Origin: Nonomuraea africana
GTDB taxonomy: Bacteria; Actinomycetota; Actinomycetes; Streptosporangiales; Streptosporangiaceae
Direction of reading: 5' to 3'
Assembly (NCBI RefSeq): GCF_014873535.1
Contig: NZ_JADBEF010000001.1
Location: forward strand, 310,001 to 374,000
DNA length: 64,000 nucleotides
The translations under genes and the position numbers were made by a program. The notes under the pieces were generated by a model. The model ran no database searches, was not told the DNA's origin, and saw only the letters and a program-made list of their open reading frames with translations. Position 1 is the stretch's first letter. Every line of letters begins with the position of its first letter. Below, in pieces: positions 37,323-44,411 of this stretch.

Positions 37323-39262
37323 CGCTGGTCTCCGAGACGGGCGCGGACGGCCAGCGCCACGCCGGCCACCGTCGGATCGGCCAGGAATTCGCGCACCGGA
37401 ACCGGCGTTCCGGCCTCCTTGGCGAGGCGCACCACGGCCCGCACCGCGAGCAGGGAATCCCCGCCGAGGCCGAAGAAATCGGCGCCGCGGTCCAGCACGG
37501 GGACCTCCAGAAGTTCCTCGAAGACGTCGGCGACCGCCTGTTCCAGGTCGTCGGCGGGCGGTCCCTCCTGGTGGCGGACGGCCGTTTCGGGCAGCAGGCC
37601 GAGACGCAGCATCTCGTCCCGCTCGGGTTCCGCGGCTTCGGGCAGGCCCGGTACCCGATCCCAGCCTGAGCCGTCGGCGAGCGCGTCCACCAGTTCGACG
37701 AACTCGGCGAAGGCCGCCGTCACCTGATCGGGTTCGAAGAGCTCCTCGACGAGGGAGAAGACCGCGACCATCTCCGCGCCCAGCTCGAAGCAGCGCACCT
37801 CGATCGCGACCTGCGGGGTGCGCAGCTGGTGGAAGTAATCGGAGGCGACCACCCGGCCCAGCGGCCCCGCCTCCTCCGGGGGGTGGCCGCCCATGGCGGC
37901 GTCGACGCCGAGCACGCTCTGGAACACAACCGGCCCGACCGGCCGCCAGCTGCCGCGGCGGCGGGCCAGCTCCCGGCCGACCTCTACTCCGGTGACCAGG
38001 TTGTGTGCCGCGTGCTCGCCGGACGCCGCCTGCGCGGTGGTGGCGAGCTCGGCGAACGTGCCGGCCGGGTCGAGGTCGAGGGGGAGCAGCATGGTGGCGG
38101 CGAAGGCGCCCACGACCCGCTGCACGTCGGGGTGCAGCGGCAGCCGGTTGAGCTGCAGGGAGTTCAGCACCATCCGGCGGTGTCCGGCCCAGCGGGCCAG
38201 TACCACGCCGAACGCGGTGAGCATGGCGGTCGACGGGGTGACGCCGCGGCTGGTGCAATGCTGCCGCAGCGCGCTCCAGCGATCGGCGCTCCAGCGATGC
38301 TCGCGGTTGCCCATGGTGACCGGCCGCACCTGCTGAGGGTCGGCGGCCAGCGGCAGCGCAGGCGGGCCGGGAAGCGCGTCGAGGCGGGACCACCACCAGT
38401 CCCGGTCGGCCTTCCACGCCTCGGTGGCGGGCAGGCCGGCGAGCGAGGCCACGTAGTCGCCGAAGTGGATCTCCAGTGGTGGCAGGGCGGCGTTCCAGTC
38501 GGCGACGAAGGTGAGCAGATCGCGACTGAGCACGCTGGACGACCATCCGTCGAAGATCAGCAGGCTCAGGCCCAGGTGGAGCCTGCCCTGGCCATCCGGG
38601 AGCAAGGTCAGCCGCACGTCCAGCCCCGGGCCGCGGACGGGGTCGGGGCCGCTGGTGCTCATCTCCTGCCGCACATTTCGCAGCGTGGTGGCGATCTCGT
38701 CGGCGTCCGCCTCGCGCAGGTCGTACACCCGTACCCGCGGTACGGCGCCGGGCGCGTCGGCGGGCAGGACGTGCTGGCGGCCGTCGGGGGTGACGCGCGC
38801 GCGCAGGGTGGGCTGGTGCGCGGCGAGCCGCTCGATCGCGTCCACGAGCGCGTCGGCGGCCTCGTCGCCGTCGACGCCGGTCAGGGCATAGTCGAGGTAA
38901 TAGTGGGCCGAGTCGTAGGACAGCTCCCAGCCGTCCTGCTGACCGACGAAATACCCCTGCTGCAGGGGTAGCAGGGGGAATTCGGCGTGCGGGTCCGGGC
39001 GTGGGGTGACCGTGATCGGCAGGGCCCGGGCCTTGGGGCCACCGGCCGCGCGCCGCCGGACGAGCTCGGCCAGCTCACCCAGCGTGGTGTCCACGCGCAC
39101 GTCGGACAGGGCGAGCGCGACGCCGAGGCGCTTGCGCACCAGCGCGGACATGCGCACCGCGAGAACAGAGTCGCCGCCCAGCCGCAGGAAGCCGGTGTCG
39201 TGCGGGATCTCCTCGGGTGGCAGGTCGAGCAGCTCCGACCAGATCTCGGCCAGTTCCTTCAT
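37319..39262 (-). CDS. NRPS subunit PCP-Cy-PCP
   Basis: The product has 647 residues. The first carrier has Ser32 in LGGDSVLAV. The condensation-type domain (about 95-530) opens with PLLPLQQGYFVGQQ, the cyclisation-type form of core 1. The second carrier has Ser603 in LGGDSLLAV. There is no A or TE domain, so both carriers must be loaded in trans, most simply by the single A domain of the divergent gene. The Cy motif DxxxxD reads SLLIFD here, with Ser for the first Asp, so cyclisation ability is uncertain. ATG 39262 with GGGAG at 5 nt is preferred to ATG 39274. It lies 21 nt after the methyltransferase gene. Confidence 0.85.
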   Translation of the reverse strand: MKELAEIWSELLDLPPEEIPHDTGFLRLGGDSVLAVRMSALVRKRLGVALALSDVRVDTTLGELAELVRRRAAGGPKARALPITVTPRPDPHAEFPLLPLQQGYFVGQQDGWELSYDSAHYYLDYALTGVDGDEAADALVDAIERLAAHQPTLRARVTPDGRQHVLPADAPGAVPRVRVYDLREADADEIATTLRNVRQEMSTSGPDPVRGPGLDVRLTLLPDGQGRLHLGLSLLIFDGWSSSVLSRDLLTFVADWNAALPPLEIHFGDYVASLAGLPATEAWKADRDWWWSRLDALPGPPALPLAADPQQVRPVTMGNREHRWSADRWSALRQHCTSRGVTPSTAMLTAFGVVLARWAGHRRMVLNSLQLNRLPLHPDVQRVVGAFAATMLLPLDLDPAGTFAELATTAQAASGEHAAHNLVTGVEVGRELARRRGSWRPVGPVVFQSVLGVDAAMGGHPPEEAGPLGRVVASDYFHQLRTPQVAIEVRCFELGAEMVAVFSLVEELFEPDQVTAAFAEFVELVDALADGSGWDRVPGLPEAAEPERDEMLRLGLLPETAVRHQEGPPADDLEQAVADVFEELLEVPVLDRGADFFGLGGDSLLAVRAVVRLAKEAGTPVPVREFLADPTVAGVALAVRARLGDQR

Positions 39263-39283
39263 GGGCACTCCCATCGTCAGTGA

Positions 39284-40402
39284 TCAGCGGGTGGCGACGA
39301 ACAGGCGCTGCGACAGCGCGGTCAGAGGGTCCCCCTGTCGGGGCAGGTCCACGTCGACGCGCAGCCCGCTGCCTCCCAGGGCGGCCAGCCACTCCTCGCG
39401 GCGCAGGTAGGTGCGGGTGGTGCCCGCACGGGCGTCGTGCCGCTCGGGCGGGCCGCCGGCGGTGGACAGCGCGAACGGCATGGAGGTGAGCGACTGGGGG
39501 TGTTCGCGGACGGTCTCGATGAGCAGCACCCGGCCGCCGGGCGCGAGCAGTGCGGCGACCTGGTCGAGCAGGCGGCCGACGTGCGGGGCGTTGTGCGCCA
39601 TGGTCGCCGCGACGACCAGGTCCAGCCCTCCCGGCTGGTGCGGAAGGTCGCGGGCGATGTCGAGCAGCGCGTAGCGCAGGAAACCGGCGCCGAACCGGCG
39701 ACGCGCGGTGTCGAGGAAGAACGGCGACAGGTCGGTGAACAGGTAGAACTCGACCGGATGGCCGGCCAGCGCGGGCAGCAGGTCCGCGGTGGTCGCGCCG
39801 ACACCGGCGCCCAGTTCGAGGATCCGCAGGGGGCGGTTGACACGTTCGGCCAGGTCTCTGAGCACCTCGGCCGCGGCGGCGTTGAGGTAGCGGCTGATCA
39901 GGTTGCCGCGGTACACGGCCTCGGCGGTCGTGAGCTCGCCGTCGGGGTAGAGCAGCGCCTGCACGCCGACCTCGTCGCTCAGCAGGGCGGGCAGCAGCCG
40001 CAGTGACCGCAGCATCAGCTCGGCGAGTTCGGCCGGGTAGCCGAGCGCCGCCCGGGCGGACCCCATGCGTGTACGGGCCTCGGCCAACTCGGCGCGGCGC
40101 GGCGAGTGCAGGCCGTGGTAGCCGCCCGCACCGTTCCGGCTGACCAGGCCGTTCTCGTGGAGGGCGGCGAGCCAGTGCCCGGCGATCCACCGGTGGCGTG
40201 GTGCGGCGCCGAGGTCCTCCGCGACCGCGCAGGGATCATGCGATTCGCCATCGCGCAGCCGGGTGCGTCGGTGCAGTTCGGTCGCGATGCCGAGCAGGAT
40301 CAGCCGGTCCAGGTGGTGGACGGCTTCGGCGGCGCCGCCGGTGCCACATCCGGCGATCGCGGTGTGCCCGGCGCGGTCCGCTCGGTCGTTCAGTGGCGAC
40401 AT
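39284..40402 (-). CDS. free-standing C-methyltransferase, PKS/NRPS type
   Basis: The product has 372 residues. A helical N-terminal part (about 20-180, APRHRWIAGHWLAALHENGL, SRYLNAAAAEVLRDLAE) precedes a class I SAM fold with ILELGAGVGATTADLLPAL and GGRVLLIETVREH. This is the fold of the methyltransferase domains embedded in HMWP1-type synthases, here as a separate protein. It is closely similar in plan to the C-terminal half of the protein at 55582-58074. Likely task: C-methylation of the polyketide or thiazoline carbon while tethered to a carrier. No Shine-Dalgarno is seen, and a -10-like TACGAT ends 9 nt before the ATG, which suggests a leaderless mRNA. Confidence 0.8.
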   Translation of the reverse strand: MSPLNDRADRAGHTAIAGCGTGGAAEAVHHLDRLILLGIATELHRRTRLRDGESHDPCAVAEDLGAAPRHRWIAGHWLAALHENGLVSRNGAGGYHGLHSPRRAELAEARTRMGSARAALGYPAELAELMLRSLRLLPALLSDEVGVQALLYPDGELTTAEAVYRGNLISRYLNAAAAEVLRDLAERVNRPLRILELGAGVGATTADLLPALAGHPVEFYLFTDLSPFFLDTARRRFGAGFLRYALLDIARDLPHQPGGLDLVVAATMAHNAPHVGRLLDQVAALLAPGGRVLLIETVREHPQSLTSMPFALSTAGGPPERHDARAGTTRTYLRREEWLAALGGSGLRVDVDLPRQGDPLTALSQRLFVATR

Positions 40403-40410
40403 GAGGCGAG

Positions 40411-40440
40411 ATCGTATGAAACAACGGTAATCATTTTCAA
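40411..40440 (-). promoter_or_regulatory. predicted leaderless promoter of the minus-strand operon
   Basis: On the minus strand TTGAAA (40440-40435) is followed after 18 nt by TACGAT (40416-40411). Transcription would start near the ATG at 40402. The Zur-like box at 40425-40439 covers the -35 and half of the spacer, so a bound repressor would block it. Confidence 0.5.
40425..40439. promoter_or_regulatory. Zur-like operator 1
   Basis: CGGTAATCATTTTCA matches 11 of 15 positions of the actinomycete Zur box TGAAAATGATTTTCA as I recall it, with a perfect right half CATTTTCA extended from AAT. It overlaps the predicted minus-strand promoter. No TTAGGTTAGGCTAACCTAA-like iron (IdeR/DmdR) box was seen. 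Confidence 0.45.
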
Positions 40441-40473
40441 TATCTAGACAAAACCCCCTAGGGCGTGTAGCAA

Positions 40474-40488
40474 TGAAAATCGTTTTCG
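40474..40488. promoter_or_regulatory. Zur-like operator 2
   Basis: TGAAAATCGTTTTCG matches 12 of 15 positions of TGAAAATGATTTTCA and is itself nearly palindromic (GAAAA..TTTTC). It lies 30 nt upstream of the TTG start at 40518, near the expected transcription start of the plus-strand operon. It covers an ATG (40473) that would otherwise look like a start codon. Confidence 0.5.
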
Positions 40489-40503
40489 TCCTGCAGTCTC
40501 CGT

Positions 40504-40511
40504 GGAAGGGG
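40504..40511 (+). promoter_or_regulatory. ribosome binding site deciding the TTG start
   Basis: GGAAGGGG stands 6 nt before TTG 40518, in frame with the NRPS gene. The in-frame ATG at 40473 has no such site and lies inside a palindrome. TTG 40518 is therefore the likely start. Confidence 0.7.
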
Positions 40512-40517
40512 TCTCCC

Positions 40518-43500
40518 TTGGGTTCCGCCACTGTCGAAGAAGTGCTGGCCTGTTTGGCCGACGTGCTGGAACTCCGGCCTTCGGACCTGGACCCCGACGC
40601 CCCGCTCACTGCCTTGGGCCTGGAGTCCTTCACTGCTGTGCGCCTGCGGCGGCGGCTGCTCGAAGACACCGAGCTGAGCCTGCCGCTGACCGCCTTCCTC
40701 GGCAACGCGACCGCGCGCACGGTCGCCGCCGGCATCGTGCCCGAAGAGCCGGAAGAAAGGGAGAAGTCGTTCCCGCTCACTCCCATCCAGGCCGCCTACC
40801 TGGTCGGACGGGACCCCGCGTTCCCGCTCGGCGGGGTGGCGACCTTCTACTACTTCGAGTACGACCGCACGCCCCAGGACACGCCCGAGGCCGACCTCGA
40901 CCGGCTGCAGAGCGCCTGGAACCGGCTGGTGCGGCGGCACCCGATGCTGCGCATGGTCGTCGACTCCGACGCCCGGCAACGCGTGCTCGACGAGGTCCCC
41001 GACTACGTCATCGCCTGTACCGACCTGCGCGGCGAGTCCCCCGAAGGCGCCGCCGAGGCGCTGGGCACGCTGCGCGCCGAATCCTCACACCAGGTGCTTC
41101 CCGTCGATCGCTGGCCGCTGTTCGATCTGCGTGCGGCGTTGCTGCCGGACGGCCGCACCCGGCTGTTCGTCGGTGTGGACGTGCTGGCCCTGGACCTCAT
41201 GAGCTGGATGCGGCTGATGAGGGAGTGGGGCCTGCTCGTGGCCGACCCCGCCCTGGAGTTGCCCGCTCCGCCACTCGGCTTCGCGGATCTCGTACGGCGC
41301 CGGTCGGAGAACCCCGCCGAGCGGCGGAGGCGCGAGACGGACGCGGCCTACTGGGCGCGCCGTGCGCCAGGTCTGCCGGACGGCCCCGCGCTGCCCTGGA
41401 CCCGGGGCCCGGCGGAGTTCAGCGGGCACCGGCTCACCCGGCATGCCGCCGAGCTGTCCGCCGAGGACTGGACGCAGCTGCGCAAGCAGAGCGCGGCGCA
41501 TGGGCTGAGCCCGACCGGACTGCTGCTGGCCGCCTTCGGCCTGGTGCTCCAGCGATGGGGCGCCCGCGAGCCTTTCTGCCTGAACACCACCCTGTTCGAC
41601 CGGGACGACCTCGCGCTCGGCGACGACACCCCCGGCCTGGAGAGCGTCGTCGGTGACTTCACCAGCACGGTTCTGGTGGAGATCCCGGCCGCGGATCCGG
41701 GCCGCTGGTACGGCTTCGCCGGCTATGCCGCGTCCGTCAACCGGCAGTTCTGGACCGACCTCGACCATCGGGCCGTCTCCGGCATGGAGGCGCTACGCGC
41801 CGCGATCGAGGCCGGGGAGCGGCCCCGGGTGACCGATGCGGCCACCGGCCTGCCCCTGCCCACGCACACCGTGGTCTTCACCAGCGGTGTCGGGCTGGCG
41901 GGGGCGGGGGAGACGCCCGCGGCCTGGCTCGGTACGGAGGTCTTCGGCGTGTCACAGACGCCGCAGGTGCTGCTCGACCACATCGTGTGGGACGAGGACG
42001 GCCGGCTTCGCATCGCGTGGGACGCCGTGGACGGGGCGTTGCCCGTTGGGTTCGTCGACGGGATGCTGGCCGCGCACGTCCGCCTGCTGCGGCGGCTGGC
42101 CACCGAGCCGGAGTCGTGGACCGATCCCGCCCTCGGCTGGGACCCGTCGTTCATCCGTGACGAGGACGTGCCCGGCGAGGCGTTCGGCGAGGCCGGGCCG
42201 CTCCTGGACGATCCGATGCGCGCCGCCGCCTCGCGGGACCCCGCCGCGCCGGCCCTGCTCGATCCGGCTCGTGACGTCCCGGCGGGGGAGCTGGCCGAGC
42301 GTGTCGCGCGCAGCGGCCGGGCGCTCGCCGCCCTCGGGCTCGGGCCGGGGGAGCTGGTGGCGGTGGCGGCGGACAAGGGCATCACGCAGGTCACCGCGCT
42401 GCTCGGGGTGCTCGCCGGGGGAGCGGGGTACGTGCCCGTCGAACCGTCATGGCCGGCAAGCAGGGTGGCCTCGCTGTGCGAGCAGGCGTCCATCCGGCAT
42501 GCGTTGCTGGCCCCGGAGGCCGACGCCACGCTGTGGCCGGAACAGATCACCGTCCACCGGCTGGACGACGACGGAGTGCTCGTCGGCCCCGAGGCCGAGC
42601 CCCGGCGTCCCGAGCCGGACGACCTCGCCTACGCGATCTTCACGTCGGGCTCGACCGGGCGGCCCAAGGGCGTGGCCATCGAGCACCGCGCGGCCCGCAC
42701 CACCCTCGACGACCTCGCCGAACGCTTCCCCCTCAGCGCAGGAGACCGGGTACTCGCCCTGTCCGCGTTCAGCTTCGACCTTTCGGTCTACGACATCTTC
42801 TCTGTGCTCGGCTCGGGCGGCGCCGTGGTGCTGCCCGAAGCCTCCCGCCAGCGCGACCCCGGCCACTGGCTGGAGTTGATGGCGCGCCACCGCGTCACCG
42901 TGTGGAACACCGCTCCGGCCCTGCTGGAGATGCTGGTGGAGTACGCCGAGCTGGAACCGGAGGCGACCCGCCGGGCGCTGGCCACGCTGCGACTGGTGTT
43001 CCTGTCGGCGGACTGGATCCCGGTGACGCTGCCCGATCGGCTGAGGGCGCTGGCCCCGCATGCCGAAGTGGTCAGCCTGGGCGGGGCGACCGAGGCGTCC
43101 ATCTGGTCGATCTGCCACCCCATCGGCGAGGTCGATCCGGCCTGGCCGAGCATCCCGTACGGCAGAGCGCTGCGGGGCCAGTCCTTCCACATCCTCGATG
43201 AGCACGGCCGGCCCTGCCCGGTCGGCGAGCCCGGCGAGCTGCACATCGGCGGAGACGGGCTGGCCCGCTGCTACGTCGGGGATCCGGCACAGACGGCCGA
43301 GCGCTTCATCACGCACGCGATCCTGCGCCGTCGCCTCTACCGGACCGGCGACCTGGGGCGCTGGCGATACGACGGGACGATCGAGTTCCTCGGCCGGCTG
43401 GACCGGCAGGTCAAGATCCGCGGGCACCGGATCGAGCTCGGCGAGATCGAGGCCACCCTGGACCGGCTTCCCTCGGTCCGGCAGGCCGTGGCCCGCGCGG

Positions 43501-44411
43501 TTCCCGGTCCCGACGACCGGCCAAGGCTGGTCTGTCACGTGGTGCCCGCAGATCCTTCCGCGCCGCCGCCGGACGACGACCTGGTAGAGGCGCTACGAGC
43601 CAGCCTGCCCGCCTTCATGGTGCCCAACAGATTCCTGATCACGAACGCGCTGCCGATCACCGACAACGGCAAGATCGACTACAAGGCGCTCGCCAACCCG
43701 TACCGGCGATCGGACGACCGGCCCGAAGACGCCGCGCCGAGCCTGCCGCCGCGGCAGGCCGCCCCTGCTGCCCAGGTGGGCGGCGCGGGCGGCAGGGAAT
43801 CGACCGTTCACGAGATCGCGTCGGCCAACCAGGGCGAGGCGAACGGACGCACGTTCACCGCGACAGTGACGCGCGGACTGCGGCTCAGCCTGACCGTGTC
43901 CGCCGACGGGGTGATGGAGCTGGTGGTGGAGGGCGGCGCGGGCGGTGCTGCACAGACCGTCGCCGCGACCGCCGAGCCGGAACGGGAACCGCTTCCCGCG
44001 CCCCCGGCCTACGGGCCGGCTCCGCTTCCCGAGTCGCCCCGCGCTCAGGGGCAGGCAGAGCCGGATCCTCAGGTGGAGCGGGCCGTGGCCCGGGTGTTCA
44101 GCGAGCTGCTCAAAACGCCGGTCGACGTCACCACGCCCTTCTTCCGGCTGGGGGCGTCCTCCCTGACCATCGTCCTCGCCCACCGCATGCTGAGAGCCGA
44201 GGTGGACGAAGGGCTCACCGTGGTCGACATGTTCGCCCGGCCCACCGTCCGGGAGCTGGCCGCGTTCATCACGTCCCGTAGGGAGGCATCCCGTGCCGCC
44301 CCAGCCGCCGCCCCCGGCGGGCCGAGACCCGGATCGGAACCCGATCCCACCGCCGGTCGGGCCACCGCTCGCCGGGCGGCGCGGGCACACGCCGTGGAGC
44401 TGGCCGGATGA
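40518..44411 (+). CDS. NRPS ArCP-Cy-A(Cys)-PCP, HMWP2-like
   Basis: The product has 1297 residues from TTG 40518. An N-terminal carrier (Ser37 in LGLESFTAV) is placed like the aryl carrier of HMWP2/PchE. The Cy domain (about 85-515) has FPLTPIQAAYLVGRD and catalytic Asp221/Asp226 in DVLALD. The A domain (about 565-1055) has FTSGSTGRPKG and NGKIDYK. By hand alignment to GrsA its pocket reads D-L-Y-N-F-S-L-I-W, one change from the known cysteine code. A 100-residue linker with a beta-rich segment (GRTFTATVTRGLRLSLTVSA) leads to the last carrier (Ser1215 in LGASSL). Unlike HMWP2, no methyltransferase interrupts the A domain. It should make an acyl/aryl-thiazoline on its PCP. It overlaps the PKS gene by 4 nt. 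Confidence 0.9.
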   Translation: MGSATVEEVLACLADVLELRPSDLDPDAPLTALGLESFTAVRLRRRLLEDTELSLPLTAFLGNATARTVAAGIVPEEPEEREKSFPLTPIQAAYLVGRDPAFPLGGVATFYYFEYDRTPQDTPEADLDRLQSAWNRLVRRHPMLRMVVDSDARQRVLDEVPDYVIACTDLRGESPEGAAEALGTLRAESSHQVLPVDRWPLFDLRAALLPDGRTRLFVGVDVLALDLMSWMRLMREWGLLVADPALELPAPPLGFADLVRRRSENPAERRRRETDAAYWARRAPGLPDGPALPWTRGPAEFSGHRLTRHAAELSAEDWTQLRKQSAAHGLSPTGLLLAAFGLVLQRWGAREPFCLNTTLFDRDDLALGDDTPGLESVVGDFTSTVLVEIPAADPGRWYGFAGYAASVNRQFWTDLDHRAVSGMEALRAAIEAGERPRVTDAATGLPLPTHTVVFTSGVGLAGAGETPAAWLGTEVFGVSQTPQVLLDHIVWDEDGRLRIAWDAVDGALPVGFVDGMLAAHVRLLRRLATEPESWTDPALGWDPSFIRDEDVPGEAFGEAGPLLDDPMRAAASRDPAAPALLDPARDVPAGELAERVARSGRALAALGLGPGELVAVAADKGITQVTALLGVLAGGAGYVPVEPSWPASRVASLCEQASIRHALLAPEADATLWPEQITVHRLDDDGVLVGPEAEPRRPEPDDLAYAIFTSGSTGRPKGVAIEHRAARTTLDDLAERFPLSAGDRVLALSAFSFDLSVYDIFSVLGSGGAVVLPEASRQRDPGHWLELMARHRVTVWNTAPALLEMLVEYAELEPEATRRALATLRLVFLSADWIPVTLPDRLRALAPHAEVVSLGGATEASIWSICHPIGEVDPAWPSIPYGRALRGQSFHILDEHGRPCPVGEPGELHIGGDGLARCYVGDPAQTAERFITHAILRRRLYRTGDLGRWRYDGTIEFLGRLDRQVKIRGHRIELGEIEATLDRLPSVRQAVARAVPGPDDRPRLVCHVVPADPSAPPPDDDLVEALRASLPAFMVPNRFLITNALPITDNGKIDYKALANPYRRSDDRPEDAAPSLPPRQAAPAAQVGGAGGRESTVHEIASANQGEANGRTFTATVTRGLRLSLTVSADGVMELVVEGGAGGAAQTVAATAEPEREPLPAPPAYGPAPLPESPRAQGQAEPDPQVERAVARVFSELLKTPVDVTTPFFRLGASSLTIVLAHRMLRAEVDEGLTVVDMFARPTVRELAAFITSRREASRAAPAAAPGGPRPGSEPDPTAGRATARRAARAHAVELAG

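Noticed and set aside
36249-38546. Long minus-strand frame running from the reductase gene through the NRPS gene
   Set aside because: The part above 37322 is a shadow of the PCP-Cy-PCP gene; Arg/Gly/Ala-rich text without domains.
40473-40517. ATG start of the NRPS gene at 40473
   Set aside because: It lies in a palindrome without RBS, while TTG 40518 has GGAAGGGG at 6 nt and directly precedes the carrier domain.
40403-40517. Iron (IdeR/DmdR) box
   Set aside because: No sequence near the TTAGGTTAGGCTAACCTAA pattern in the divergent region; the AT-rich palindromes fit Zur better.
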